Positions 1 to 8,426 of a stretch of 64,000 nt of DNA are shown here, piece by piece. The translations under genes and the position numbers were made by a program. The notes beneath the pieces are model-generated. The model was not told where the DNA came from, did not search any database, and was given only the letters and a program-made list of their open reading frames with translations. Positions within the stretch are counted from its first letter, which is position 1, and each line of letters opens with the position of its first letter. Source of the DNA: Flavonifractor sp. AGMB03687 (GTDB taxonomy: Bacteria; Bacillota; Clostridia; Oscillospirales; Oscillospiraceae); assembly GCF_017811815.1 (NCBI RefSeq), contig NZ_JADKZI010000003.1:186001-250000 (forward strand). The letters run 5' to 3'.

Positions 1-702
1 GCGCTCCTGTACCATGCTCTGGTCCAGAGGACTGTCCCCCGGCTTGTACACTACTGCGAAGCGCACGTTGCCCATTCGCTCCCAGTTCATGCCCATGGCC
101 TGGTAGATTTTCAGCAGAATTTCTGTGAGAAAGGGCATGGACCGCAGCATGCTCACCCCGTAGGGACTGTCGGTCTCAGGCTGGAAGGGGGTGAAGAGAA
201 GCAGTTCCTGCCGGGGCAGCTGCCGCATCCTTCCGTCCTCGCCCCGCCCCCAGATGGCAAACTCCATGGGGGTGGCCCCTTCTTTGATCTCGATATCGGC
301 CACATTGCCGCACAGCAGGGCGGCGATGTTCTGCCGCCTCCGGTCAGGGACGATCTCGCCCACCGCCCGGCCACAGGTCAGCATGGAGTCCAGATAGCAG
401 TCCAGGAAGGACTGGATGCCCCGCTGGCCCCGACCGGTGTCCACGTGCTGGAGGAACCAGTCCAGCTCCCTCTGGGCCCGCCCGTCCTCGCACTGGACCA
501 CCACCCCGCCCGCCAGGCGGATCAGCTTCCAGATGGCGGCATCCACAATGGGTACCGCCTCCCGGATGCTGCGGTAGAGGTCGATCTCCCCGTGCCGCAG
601 GGGCACGTAGCCGTCCAGCATGCCGAAGGGGTGCCTGCCCCCCTCCCGGATCTGGACGGCCAGTCCGCCGCCCGGCTCCTTTTTCTTATGGAACAGTCCC
701 AT
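1..702 (-). CDS. Phage portal protein (partial, runs off window)
   Basis: The frame starts at ATG 702 and stays open to base 1, so only the first 234 residues are present. The ribosome binding site AAAAGGAG lies 7 nt upstream. The protein opens with a short basic stretch and has the look of an Oscillospiraceae-type phage portal N-terminus (DNA-translocating vertex ring of the procapsid). It lies 19 nt downstream of the large terminase on the same strand, the usual terS-terL-portal order, and that order is the main support for the call. No integrase or lysogeny gene is visible on this side. Confidence 0.7.
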   Translation of the reverse strand, partial: MGLFHKKKEPGGGLAVQIREGGRHPFGMLDGYVPLRHGEIDLYRSIREAVPIVDAAIWKLIRLAGGVVVQCEDGRAQRELDWFLQHVDTGRGQRGIQSFLDCYLDSMLTCGRAVGEIVPDRRRQNIAALLCGNVADIEIKEGATPMEFAIWGRGEDGRMRQLPRQELLLFTPFQPETDSPYGVSMLRSMPFLTEILLKIYQAMGMNWERMGNVRFAVVYKPGDSPLDQSMVQER

Positions 703-721
703 AACCACACTCCTTTTCCCA

Positions 722-1975
722 TTAAAACCGTCCCCGCTCCACCCACAGGCCGCCGAAATAGTCACTCTCTTCCCCTGCCGCCACCGTTGCGGCAAAGTAC
801 CGGATGTCGTCCATGGCATGGTCGTGAATTTTCTGCACCTTGTCCCCCACCGCCTTCTCGTCCCAGCGGTAGAGGGAAAACTCCCGGATGGCGTCGGTGC
901 AGGGTGCGCAGATCACCAGCTTTCCCTGCCGCAGCAGCTCAGCGGTGGTGCGGATGCCGGCCAGCACGTCGTTATCCGCTTTCTCCACCCGCCATCCCTT
1001 CCGGCGCAGCAGCTCGATGAAGCTGGCAGCGGAGGGGTCCACCACCACCCGCTGAATGGGCCGGCCCGCCGCCAGCCGCTCCAGGGCCTCGGCGTACTCG
1101 CCGTCGGTCTTCTGCCGTCCCTCCAGCCGGGAATCATAGTAGTACTCCCGTACCCGGTACCACACCCCGTCCCGCAGGCCCCACAGGCCGAAGGAGGCGG
1201 GATTCACCGTGCCGTAATCGCAGGAGATGCACCACTGCTCCATCTCTCCCTCCGGTACCGGCCGCACCCAGTTCTCGTCGAAGAAGTCGTAGACCCGTCC
1301 CTCCGCCGCCACCCACTCTCCCAGCACGAACCGCCGGTAAAAGCTGCCGCTGAAATTGCGGGTGTACCGCCGGATCACCTGGGGCGAGAGGGCGGGGTTG
1401 TCCTGCATGGTGAAGTGGAGGTAGAGGGCGTTGCGCTCCTCACTCTTCTGGATCCACTCCTTGTAGAACCAGTGCTCCGGCCCCTCCGGGTTGCAGGAGA
1501 ACCACATCCGGCTTCCCTCCACCGAGCATCGGGCGCAGGCCTGTTCCACAAAGGACCGGGGCATCAGGGCCACCTCGTCCAGCAGCACCCCCGCCAGGGT
1601 GATGCCCTGGATAAGGGCGGCGCTGCCCTCGTCCTTGCCTCCGAAGAGATAGAAGGTGTTCTCCCGCCCGCCGAAGCGGACGGTAAGCAGATTTTTGGAC
1701 ACCTTCTCCTCCCATTGGAAGCCCAGTTCCTTCAGCACCGGCAGCAAAGAGCCCAGCAGATTGCGCCGCAGTCCCGTGACCGTCTTGCCGCACAGGCCGA
1801 AGGCCTGCCCCTGGAAGGTCCGCATGGCCCAGCAGAAGAAGGACAGCCCCATGCACATGGTCTTGCCGCTGCGCACCGCCCCGTCGCAGATCAGTGCCTC
1901 CCGATCCCGTACCGCCGGGTCGCACCACCAGGTCAGCACCTGCTTCTGTTTGGGGGAAAAGCTGCGAAACCTCAT
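722..1975 (-). CDS. Phage terminase large subunit (PBSX/terL type)
   Basis: This is a 417-residue packaging ATPase-nuclease. The Walker A-like loop is GAVRSGKT near residue 30, followed by a Walker B-like stretch ending in LLDEVALMPRS. The C-terminal RNase H-like nuclease half contains CDYGTVNP, VVVDPSAASF and HDHAMDDIRY. The chosen start is ATG 1975: it overlaps the upstream stop as ATGA and has AGGAGGAG just upstream. A longer reading to 2008 would run through that ribosome binding site. The protein would cut and pump phage DNA into the procapsid with the neighbouring portal. Confidence 0.88.
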   Translation of the reverse strand: MRFRSFSPKQKQVLTWWCDPAVRDREALICDGAVRSGKTMCMGLSFFCWAMRTFQGQAFGLCGKTVTGLRRNLLGSLLPVLKELGFQWEEKVSKNLLTVRFGGRENTFYLFGGKDEGSAALIQGITLAGVLLDEVALMPRSFVEQACARCSVEGSRMWFSCNPEGPEHWFYKEWIQKSEERNALYLHFTMQDNPALSPQVIRRYTRNFSGSFYRRFVLGEWVAAEGRVYDFFDENWVRPVPEGEMEQWCISCDYGTVNPASFGLWGLRDGVWYRVREYYYDSRLEGRQKTDGEYAEALERLAAGRPIQRVVVDPSAASFIELLRRKGWRVEKADNDVLAGIRTTAELLRQGKLVICAPCTDAIREFSLYRWDEKAVGDKVQKIHDHAMDDIRYFAATVAAGEESDYFGGLWVERGRF

Positions 1976-2271
1976 GTCTCCTCCTGTTCTCCCGTTTGCT
2001 TCTCCCAAGCTCTAAAGAATTCTGCCGCCTGCTGTTCCTCCTGCTCAGCTGACAGTTCCGCCAATAGCCTGAAAACCTCCAAGCGGTCTACCAGTTGGAT
2101 TTCTACACTGCCCTTTTCGTTGCGTTTGACGGCTGCGAGAGCGGTCAAATCCAGTTTATCAATCCAATCAGCCCTCTCATCCCGGTAAAAGACCAGCTTG
2201 ATTGCATCATTGACCCTGCACCGGGCCAACTTTTCCAACTGCTTTAAAAGCCTGCTCCGTTCCTTGTCCAC
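1972..2271 (-). CDS. Small terminase-like phage protein
   Basis: A 99-residue protein, mostly helical and charged, beginning VDKERSRLLKQLEKLA. It sits directly before terL with a 4-base overlap, which is where a small terminase subunit belongs. A GTG start at 2271 (or TTG at 2274) fits GGAGG 4-7 nt upstream. An open frame continues to 2391, but that part lies ahead of the ribosome binding site and crosses a terminator hairpin, so it is probably not translated. No classical HTH motif is obvious, so the function is inferred from position and length. Confidence 0.6.
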   Translation of the reverse strand: MDKERSRLLKQLEKLARCRVNDAIKLVFYRDERADWIDKLDLTALAAVKRNEKGSVEIQLVDRLEVFRLLAELSAEQEEQQAAEFFRAWEKQTGEQEET

Positions 2272-2344
2272 CAAACTCCCTCCTCTACCCTTGGTGTTCC
2301 AGGGCCAAAAGTTGGATGTTTTCGTACACCGAAGGCGAAAAAAA

Positions 2345-2392
2345 GTCAAAAAAATTTTGGGACTGCCCCGGTTACCCGGTAGCAGTCCCAAA
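2345..2392 (-). terminator. Rho-independent terminator after the PepSY gene
   Basis: The arms at 2356-2366 and 2382-2392 pair over 11 bp (TTTGGGACTGC with its complement). Read on the minus strand they are followed by a T-rich run. The hairpin lies about 35 nt past the PepSY stop and separates it from the phage genes. Confidence 0.8.
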
Positions 2393-2425
2393 TATCGGAC
2401 TATTATTCTGTTAATTTCTGTCTGC

Positions 2426-3205
2426 TCAGTCGTCCCAATCGGCGTCCCAGTCGATGATCACGCCGGTAACCGCGTTGATGTCGCACTCATACTCCATGTT
2501 GCCGCTGCGCATCTCGATTTCGTACACATACCGGCCGTCGTCCCGGTCCAGCTTGCACTTGACCACCGTAGCGCCGGAGGGAGCCTTGGCCAGGGCGATC
2601 TGCTTGGCCTTGGCCTCACCAATCAGGCCATCCTGGGTAGCGGTACCGCTGCTGCCGTTGCCCTTCAGGGAGAAGTCATCCCACTCCCGGTCGTAGGACA
2701 GCACCGCGCCGCTTACCGCGTCGATGTCGTAGTCATACTCGGTGTTGCCGGCGTAGAACTCCACCTCATAGTGCACCTTGCCGTCGTCCCAGTCCAGACC
2801 GGCCTTGACAAAGATGGCGTCGCTGGCGTTGACGCCGGCGTGCTTGAGAGCCGCGCTCTTGGCCTGTTCTGCGGTAATATAGTTGGAGGCGCCGGGGGTG
2901 GAGGCCACATACTGATCCTGCGTGGTCAGCACGGCGGTGTAGGTGGCGGAATCGTAGTCCACCTTCAGACCGGCGGCCTCGCAGATGGCCCGCACAGGAG
3001 CGTAGGTGGTGCCGTCGTAGGAGAAGAGGGGCACCTCCTTGCCGTCCGCATCCTTGGGGGTAAAATTGGCGCCGTTCAGGGTGACCCGAATGTCATCTTC
3101 AACCTTGATGGTGCGGGTGGCCGCCAGAGCGGTCACGCTCAGACCCACCACCAGCGTAACAGCCAGAGCACCTGCGAAGAAACCTTTTCCAAACCCTCTT
3201 TTCAT
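2426..3205 (-). CDS. Secreted or membrane-anchored PepSY-domain protein
   Basis: A 259-residue protein. ATG 3205 is preceded by AAAGGAG; an in-frame ATG 24 codons upstream lacks a site. The N-terminus (about residues 1-28) is a basic stretch plus a hydrophobic segment ending in ALAA, so it looks exported. Residues ~30-110 resemble the copper amine oxidase N-terminal-like stalk domain (DGTTYAPVRAICEAAGL). Two PepSY repeats follow, each with the EVEFYAGNTEYDYDIDAVSG-type pattern and each ending in an Asp/Trp-rich DREWDD or DADWDD. PepSY domains are often linked to protease inhibition or cell-surface regulation; the target here is unknown. It stands alone, divergent from rpsF. Confidence 0.8.
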   Translation of the reverse strand: MKRGFGKGFFAGALAVTLVVGLSVTALAATRTIKVEDDIRVTLNGANFTPKDADGKEVPLFSYDGTTYAPVRAICEAAGLKVDYDSATYTAVLTTQDQYVASTPGASNYITAEQAKSAALKHAGVNASDAIFVKAGLDWDDGKVHYEVEFYAGNTEYDYDIDAVSGAVLSYDREWDDFSLKGNGSSGTATQDGLIGEAKAKQIALAKAPSGATVVKCKLDRDDGRYVYEIEMRSGNMEYECDINAVTGVIIDWDADWDD

Positions 3206-3347
3206 GATGAAAACTCCTTTACAATCAAATTTGATATCGTTTATTCCGGGGCCTCGCCGCCCCGTCTGCCTATACAATGGTGCAGCCCGCCCAAATATTG
3301 CACAGAATCTGAACGTTTTTTATTTTTTATTTTCCCGCGAAAAAATC

Positions 3348-3375
3348 TTGACTTTTTCCAAATATCTTATATAAT
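3348..3375 (+). promoter_or_regulatory. Sigma-A promoter for rpsF-ssb-rpsR
   Basis: TTGACT at 3348-3353 and TATAAT at 3370-3375 are separated by 16 bp, inside an AT-rich stretch about 80 bp ahead of rpsF. Confidence 0.8.
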
Positions 3376-3454
3376 GATAGGGCTTGTTTGTGACAAGCCA
3401 TCCTTGCTCCCGCAAAGGGCGGGGGCCATATGTCCATAAGGAGGTGCAAAGAAA

Positions 3455-3751
3455 ATGGCAAAACTCAGCGGTAACTACGAGGTGGTCTACATCCTCAATC
3501 CCAACCTGGGTGAGGAGGCCACTGCTGCCATGGTGGAGAAGTTCAAGACTCTGGTGGAGCAGAACGGCACCCTGGCTGAGGTTGACGAGTGGGGCAAGCG
3601 CCACCTGGCCTATCCCATCAACGACCTGACTGAGGGCTACTACGTGCTGATGACTTTCAAGTCCAAGCCCGAGTTCCCCCGCGAGCTGGATCGTATCCTG
3701 CGGATCACTGACGGCGTGATGCGTTCCCTCATCGTCTGCAAGGACGAGTAA
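3455..3751 (+). CDS. rpsF: 30S ribosomal protein bS6
   Basis: A 98-residue protein, the usual bS6 length. It shows the family pattern YEVVYILNPNLGEE at the N-terminus and WGKRHLAYPINDLTEGYYVLMTF in the middle. AAGGAGGTG precedes ATG 3455. It binds bS18 on the 30S platform, and rpsR follows two genes later in the conserved rpsF-ssb-rpsR order. The promoter at 3348-3375 drives the set. Confidence 0.97.
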   Translation: MAKLSGNYEVVYILNPNLGEEATAAMVEKFKTLVEQNGTLAEVDEWGKRHLAYPINDLTEGYYVLMTFKSKPEFPRELDRILRITDGVMRSLIVCKDE

Positions 3752-3766
3752 GAGAGGAGAAGCTCC

Positions 3767-4249
3767 ATGCTGAACCGTATTATTCTCATGGGTCGTCTGA
3801 CCCGTGACCCCGAGCTCCGGCACACCCAGACCGGGACGGCTGTTGCCTCCTTCTCTCTGGCTGTCGACCGGGATTTCAAGGACAGAACCACCGGCGAAAA
3901 GTCCACCGACTTCATTGATGTCGTGGCTTGGCGCCAGACGGCGGAATTTGTCTCCCGTTTCTTCACCAAGGGCCGCATGGCCGTGGTAGAGGGCCGGCTC
4001 CAGCTGCGTGACTGGACCGACCGGGACGGCAACAAGCGCCGCTCTGCCGAGGTGGTTGCCGACAACGTGTATTTTGGCGACTCCAAGCGGGACGCTGAGG
4101 GCGGCGGCTATGGCGCTCCCTCCGGCGGTTACGGCGCGCCCGGCGGCTATGCGCCTCCCGCGGCCCCTGCCAGCGGCGGCTATTCCGCCCCTGCCGGCGG
4201 CGACCAGTTTGCCGAACTCACCGAGGACGACGGCGAGCTGCCCTTCTAA
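3767..4249 (+). CDS. ssb: Single-stranded DNA-binding protein
   Basis: A 160-residue SSB. The OB fold covers residues 1-~105 (MLNRIILMGRLTRDPELRHT, FIDVVAWRQTAEFV). A Gly/Pro/Ala-rich linker follows and ends in the acidic protein-docking tip DDGELPF. The gene sits 15 bp after rpsF and ahead of rpsR, so replication and ribosome genes share one transcript. This is the housekeeping copy by context. Confidence 0.97.
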   Translation: MLNRIILMGRLTRDPELRHTQTGTAVASFSLAVDRDFKDRTTGEKSTDFIDVVAWRQTAEFVSRFFTKGRMAVVEGRLQLRDWTDRDGNKRRSAEVVADNVYFGDSKRDAEGGGYGAPSGGYGAPGGYAPPAAPASGGYSAPAGGDQFAELTEDDGELPF

Positions 4250-4324
4250 ACCGAACACAGCGGCGGACGCCGCATCATAAAACAAGCCGGACTATAGGCC
4301 CGGAAAAAGGGAGGTTTTCCAGTT

Positions 4325-4564
4325 ATGGCTATGGATAGAGAGCGCCCCCGCGGCCGCAAGCGCCGCAAGGTCTGCACCTTCTGTGTGGACAAGGTGGAAC
4401 ACATCGACTATAAGGACGCCGTGAAGCTGCGTCGGTTCCTGTCCGAGCGGAGCAAGATCCTGCCCCGCCGCACCACCGGCACCTGCGCCATGCATCAGCG
4501 TCAGCTCACCGAGGCCATCAAGCGTGCTCGTCAGATCGCGCTGCTGCCCTTCGTGACCGACTAA
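4325..4564 (+). CDS. rpsR: 30S ribosomal protein bS18
   Basis: A 79-residue protein with the bS18 core ([41 protein letters not shown]). The N-terminal CTFC pair plus a later Cys and His mark the zinc-binding (C+) form. GGGAGG precedes ATG 4325. It is the last gene of the operon, with a terminator directly behind it. Confidence 0.97.
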   Translation: MAMDRERPRGRKRRKVCTFCVDKVEHIDYKDAVKLRRFLSERSKILPRRTTGTCAMHQRQLTEAIKRARQIALLPFVTD

Positions 4565-4576
4565 TTGCGTCTTTTC

Positions 4577-4606
4577 AAAAGCCGGGCCTTTGGCCCGGCT
4601 TTTTCT
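4577..4606 (+). terminator. Terminator after rpsR
   Basis: GCCGGGCC (4581-4588) pairs with GGCCCGGC (4592-4599) across a TTT loop, with a run of T after it and A before it, so it could act in both directions. Confidence 0.9.
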
Positions 4607-4649
4607 TTTTGTGCCGGCCCCTGACGGGCCCTCCTCCCTTCGAAACACC

Positions 4650-4678
4650 TTGACAGTCCGTCCCGGTTGTCATAGAAT
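4650..4678 (+). promoter_or_regulatory. Sigma-A promoter for metNI
   Basis: A consensus TTGACA (4650-4655) and TAGAAT (4673-4678) with 17-bp spacing. The leader to the GTG start is only about 70 nt and holds no T-box or SAM riboswitch that I can see. Confidence 0.85.
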
Positions 4679-4755
4679 ATTCCCGATGCAAACATCCCGG
4701 TGTTTTGTCAAAACCGGAGGTATTACATACAAATCAGACGAAGGAGAACAGACCT

Positions 4756-5760
4756 GTGATTGAATTAAAACACATCTCCAAGGTCTTTCCCACGGCGGAC
4801 GGGGACTTTGAAGCCCTGTCGGATATCAACCTGACCATCGGGGACGGGGATATCTTTGGTATCGTCGGCATGAGCGGCGCGGGCAAATCCACCCTGGTGC
4901 GCTGCATCAACCTGCTGGAGCGGCCCACCCGAGGAGAGGTCCTGATTGACGGGGAGAACCTGATGGAGCTCTCTCCCGCCCGGCTGCGCCAGACCCGCCG
5001 TTCCATCAGCATGATCTTCCAGCAGTTCAACCTGCTGATGCAGCGGACCTGCCTGAAGAATATCTGCTTCCCCATGGAGATCGCCGGCGTTCCCGCCGCC
5101 GAGGCCAAGAAGCGCGCCCTGGAGTACCTGGATATCGTGGGCCTGCCCGATAAGGCCAATGCCTACCCCGCCCAGCTCTCCGGCGGTCAGAAGCAGCGTA
5201 TCGCCATCGCCCGCGCCCTGGCCTCCAACCCCAAGGTGCTGCTGTGCGACGAGGCCACCTCTGCTCTGGACCCCACCACCACCCGCTCCATCCTGAAGCT
5301 GATCCAGGACATCAATAAGCGCCTGGGCATCACCGTGGTGGTCATCACCCATGAGATGGCGGTGGTGGAGGAGATCTGCACCCATGTGGCCATCCTGGAC
5401 CACGGCCATATGGTGGAGACCGGCACCGTGGAGGAGGTCTTCTCCAACCCCAAGACCGAGGCCGGCCGCAAGCTGGTCTTCCCCGAGGGTGCCCATATCG
5501 ACCAGTTCCCCGTGGCCAACGTGGTGCGGGTGGTGTTCAACGGCGGCTCCTCCTACGAGCCTCTCATCGCCTCCCTGGCCATCGACTGCGGCGTGAAGGT
5601 CAACATCCTGGGTGCCGATACCCGCAACGTAAACGGCAAGGCCTTCGGCTCCATGCTGCTGGGCCTGCCCGAGGACAAGAACGAGGCCGCCAAGGCCATG
5701 AGCTATCTGCGCGCCCAGAAGGACGTCACTGTGGAGGAGGTGCCCGATTACCATGGCTGA
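4756..5760 (+). CDS. metN: Methionine ABC transporter ATP-binding protein
   Basis: A 334-residue ATPase. Walker A is GMSGAGKST at about residues 38-46; the LSGGQKQR signature and LLCDEATSALD Walker B follow. The last ~80 residues form a NIL-type ligand-sensing domain, which separates MetN from other amino-acid importers and allows inhibition by internal methionine. GTG 4756 has AAGGAG 9 nt upstream. An in-frame TTG at 4705 would extend through this ribosome binding site and is rejected. metI overlaps its end. Confidence 0.93.
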   Translation: MIELKHISKVFPTADGDFEALSDINLTIGDGDIFGIVGMSGAGKSTLVRCINLLERPTRGEVLIDGENLMELSPARLRQTRRSISMIFQQFNLLMQRTCLKNICFPMEIAGVPAAEAKKRALEYLDIVGLPDKANAYPAQLSGGQKQRIAIARALASNPKVLLCDEATSALDPTTTRSILKLIQDINKRLGITVVVITHEMAVVEEICTHVAILDHGHMVETGTVEEVFSNPKTEAGRKLVFPEGAHIDQFPVANVVRVVFNGGSSYEPLIASLAIDCGVKVNILGADTRNVNGKAFGSMLLGLPEDKNEAAKAMSYLRAQKDVTVEEVPDYHG

Positions 5761-6508
5761 TCTGCTGCAAAATGAAGAGGTCCTCCGCCTGCTGGAGATG
5801 AGTAAGGACGGCCTGCTCTTTGCCATCTGGGAGACCCTGTATCTGACGGTGATCTCCACCTTCTTCTCCTATGTCATCGGCCTGCCCCTGGGCGTCATCA
5901 CCGTGGTGGGTGAGCGCGGCGGCGTGCTGCCTCTGCCCCGCCCCGTTATGGCGGTGCTGAACTTCGTCATCAATATCCTGCGTTCGGTGCCCTTCCTGAT
6001 CCTGATGGTGGTGGTCATTCCCCTGTCCCGGCTGATCCTGGGTACCTCCATCGGTACCGTGGCCACCATCGTACCCCTCATTGTGGCCGCCTTCCCCTTC
6101 GTGGCCCGTCTGGTGGAGTCCTCCCTCCGTGAGGTGGACAGCGGCGTAGTGGAAGCCGCCCAGTCCATGGGCTGCTCCCCCTTCCAGATCATCACCAAGG
6201 TGATGATCCCCGAGAGCCGTCCTTCTCTGATCTCCGGCTTTACCACCGCCTTCATCACCATCCTCAGCTACGGCGCCATGGCCGGTGCCATCGGCGGCGG
6301 CGGTCTGGGCTCCATGGCCCTCAACCTGGGCTACCAGCGCCGCATGACCATCATCCTGTGGGTGTCGGTGATCACCCTGGTCATCCTAGTGCAGATCTTC
6401 CAGTCCATCGGTACCCGCGCCTCCGTCCGGCTGGATAAGCGGATCCGCAGCACCGACCGGAAGAAGAAGGTCAAATCCAACCGTGCCGAGAAATCCGGCA
6501 TCCAATAA
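5753..6508 (+). CDS. metI: Methionine ABC transporter permease
   Basis: A 251-residue inner-membrane protein with about five hydrophobic segments and the permease EAA-type loop around VEAAQSMGCSPFQIITKVMIPE, which docks to MetN. ATG 5753 overlaps the metN stop by 8 bases, so translation is probably coupled. The C-terminus is basic (RSTDRKKKVKSN). A strong terminator follows, so metQ is transcribed separately. Confidence 0.95.
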   Translation: MADLLQNEEVLRLLEMSKDGLLFAIWETLYLTVISTFFSYVIGLPLGVITVVGERGGVLPLPRPVMAVLNFVINILRSVPFLILMVVVIPLSRLILGTSIGTVATIVPLIVAAFPFVARLVESSLREVDSGVVEAAQSMGCSPFQIITKVMIPESRPSLISGFTTAFITILSYGAMAGAIGGGGLGSMALNLGYQRRMTIILWVSVITLVILVQIFQSIGTRASVRLDKRIRSTDRKKKVKSNRAEKSGIQ

Positions 6509-6521
6509 TCGCCTGTCTTGG

Positions 6522-6563
6522 ACGGGGTGTGCAAACTAAACGGTCTGCACACCCCGTTCTTTT
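6522..6563 (+). terminator. Terminator after metNI
   Basis: ACGGGGTGTGCA (6522-6533) pairs perfectly with TGCACACCCCGT (6546-6557), and TCTTTT follows. Confidence 0.9.
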
Positions 6564-6578
6564 GTCAAATCTGACCAC

Positions 6579-6607
6579 TTGACGAATAGGTGAGGGAGGC
6601 ATATACT
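6579..6607 (+). promoter_or_regulatory. Promoter of the metQ T-box leader
   Basis: TTGACG (6579-6584) and TATACT (6602-6607) with 17-bp spacing, located between the metI terminator and the T-box leader. Confidence 0.85.
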
Positions 6608-6629
6608 AAATGCAACCCAAAGGGAACTG

Positions 6630-6907
6630 AATAACGCCCCTCAAACGCAATGAAGAGAAGAGTAACCAGAAAGATACGGCACAGAGAGCCCGGTATGGTG
6701 GGAACGGGTACGGAAGGTTTTGGTGAAGATGGTCTCGGAGCGGCGCACCGACTACCGCAAGGTATAGGCTGCGACGGGTGCGCCCGTCAACGCGCAGGAG
6801 TATGGCTGTACTCCATAAGGCCCCTGTCGTGAGGCAGTGGTGAAACAAGGTGGTACCACGAAGCGGAAAGCTCTCGTCCTTGAAATTGTTTCAAGGGCGT
6901 TTTTTTG
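6630..6907 (+). promoter_or_regulatory. T-box riboswitch (methionine specifier) controlling metQ
   Basis: The leader has the T-box landmarks in order. AGAGAGCC and GGTATGGTGGGA form the stem I distal elements. A specifier loop reads GAAGATGG, with the Met codon ATG at 6729-6731. The T-box motif AAGGTGGTACCACG is at 6847-6860. The terminator arms are CGTCCTTGAAA and TTTCAAGGGCG (6875-6899), followed by seven T. Uncharged tRNA-Met should stabilise the antiterminator and turn on metQ when methionine is scarce. The specifier assignment comes from eye alignment, not folding. Confidence 0.9.
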
Positions 6908-6955
6908 TGCTCCGATTTGGGGAACACCTGTCAAAATGAAAAGGAGAAATGTATC

Positions 6956-7828
6956 ATGAAGAAGCTTGTCTCTCTGCTCCTGACCGGCGCTCTGTCCTTC
7001 GGCCTGCTGGCCGGCTGCGGCGGCGGCAACACCGGCACCGCCAACACCCCCGCCGGTAACTCCGAGACCCCCGCGGTGGAGAACACCACCTCTCTGGAGG
7101 GCACCACCATCAAGGTGGGCGCTTCCCCCGCTCCCCACGCTGAGATCCTGGAGGTGGCCAAGGAGATCCTGGCCGAGCAGGGCATCACCCTGGAGATCGT
7201 GGAGTTCAACGACTACATTCAGCCCAACACCGCCGTGGAGAATGAGGAGCTGGACGCCAACTACTTCCAGCACATCACCTACATGAACGACTTCAACGAG
7301 AGCGACGGCACCCACCTGGTCAGCGCCGCCGAGATCCACTACGAGCCCTTCGGCCTGTACGCCGGCAAGACCGCCAGCCTGGATGAGCTGGCCGACGGTG
7401 CCCAGATCGCCGTGCCCAACGACGCCACCAACGAGGGCCGCGCTCTGCTGCTGCTCCAGCAGGAGGGCCTGATCACCCTGAAGGAGGGTGCCGGCCTCAC
7501 CGCCACCAAGGCTGACATCGCCGAGAACCCCAAGAACCTGGAGATCGTTGAGCTGGAGGCCAGCCAGCTGCCCGTCCGTCTGGGCGATGTGGACATGGCC
7601 GTTATCAACGGCAACTACGCCATCGACGCCGGTCTGAAGGTTTCCGACGCTCTGGCCGTTGAGGCTTCCGACGGCGAGGCTGCCCAGGCCTACGTCAACG
7701 TCCTGGCCGTCAAGGAGGGCCACGAGAACGATCCCGCCATCCAGGCTCTGGTTGCCGCTCTGAAGAGCGACAAGGTCAAGACCTTCATGGAGGAGACCTA
7801 CGAGGGCGCCGTCGTCCCCATGTTCTAA
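6956..7828 (+). CDS. metQ: Methionine-binding lipoprotein (substrate-binding protein)
   Basis: A 290-residue NlpA/MetQ-family protein. The signal peptide has lipobox LLAGC near residues 17-21, so it should be lipid-anchored outside the membrane. IKVGASPAPHAEIL and VENEELDANYFQHITYMNDF are typical of the family. ATG 6956 has an AAAAGGAG site; the in-frame ATG at 6905 lies in the T-box terminator and is rejected. It delivers methionine to MetNI but has its own promoter and T-box. Confidence 0.95.
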   Translation: MKKLVSLLLTGALSFGLLAGCGGGNTGTANTPAGNSETPAVENTTSLEGTTIKVGASPAPHAEILEVAKEILAEQGITLEIVEFNDYIQPNTAVENEELDANYFQHITYMNDFNESDGTHLVSAAEIHYEPFGLYAGKTASLDELADGAQIAVPNDATNEGRALLLLQQEGLITLKEGAGLTATKADIAENPKNLEIVELEASQLPVRLGDVDMAVINGNYAIDAGLKVSDALAVEASDGEAAQAYVNVLAVKEGHENDPAIQALVAALKSDKVKTFMEETYEGAVVPMF

Positions 7829-7846
7829 GATCAACTCCCAGCACAC

Positions 7847-7877
7847 CAAAAGGCCCGCCATCCGGCGGGCCTTTTTG
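7847..7877 (+). terminator. Terminator after metQ
   Basis: AAAAGGCCCGCC and GGCGGGCCTTTT form a compact hairpin with a T tail. Confidence 0.9.
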
Positions 7878-7952
7878 ATTCTGAAAAAATAGTTTCCCCC
7901 AATCAAAACCACCCGGTACTCCGTCTAATGGGCAGAAAGGAGGGGATGGATC

Positions 7953-8426
7953 TTGACCGAGCTGGAATATCTGGAGCGGGCGGAGGAAGCCCGCGGCAAA
8001 CTCTACCGGGCCGCCCTGCTCACCCTGGGCAGCGAGTCGGCGGCAGTAGACGCGGTGGATGAGGCGGTGTACAAGGGCTATTTGAGCTATCAAAAGCTGC
8101 GTGAGCCCCAGTACCTGGAGACCTGGCTGGTACGTATCCTCATCAACGTCTGCCGGGACGAGCTACGCCGCCGCAAGCGGGAACTGGCGGTGGAGGAGCT
8201 GCCCGAGACCGCCCAGGAGGCCTATGATTCCCTCCCCCTGAAGGAGGCCGTCCGCCGCCTGCCCGCCCAGCTGCGGGACGTGATTGTCCTGCGCTACTTC
8301 ACCGGCCTGACTCTGGAGGAGACCGCCGCCGCCCTGGATCTGCCCCGGGGCACCGTGTCCACCCGGCAGCGCAGGGCGCTTGCTCTTTTGAAGCTGGAAC
8401 TGACCACGGAGGAGGGAGCATCATGA
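7953..8426 (+). CDS. ECF-type RNA polymerase sigma factor
   Basis: A 157-residue sigma-70-family protein. Region 2 covers about residues 15-72 (YLETWLVRILINVCRDELRRRK). Region 4 covers about residues 97-150 (LPAQLRDVIVLRYFTGLTLEETAAAL, GTVSTRQRRALALLK). The start is TTG 7953 behind AAAGGAGGGG. The stop overlaps the ATG of the next gene by four bases, which fits a sigma/anti-sigma pair. The regulon and signal cannot be told from the sequence. Confidence 0.92.
   Translation: MTELEYLERAEEARGKLYRAALLTLGSESAAVDAVDEAVYKGYLSYQKLREPQYLETWLVRILINVCRDELRRRKRELAVEELPETAQEAYDSLPLKEAVRRLPAQLRDVIVLRYFTGLTLEETAAALDLPRGTVSTRQRRALALLKLELTTEEGAS

Noticed and set aside
620-2188. Long plus-strand frame opposite terL
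   Set aside because: It is the antisense of a clear terminase gene in GC-rich DNA; composition is Pro/Leu/His/Gln-rich and it lacks a ribosome binding site or family features.
4656-4755. SAM riboswitch or T-box before metN
   Set aside because: The leader is too short (about 70 nt) and shows no matching core or terminator.
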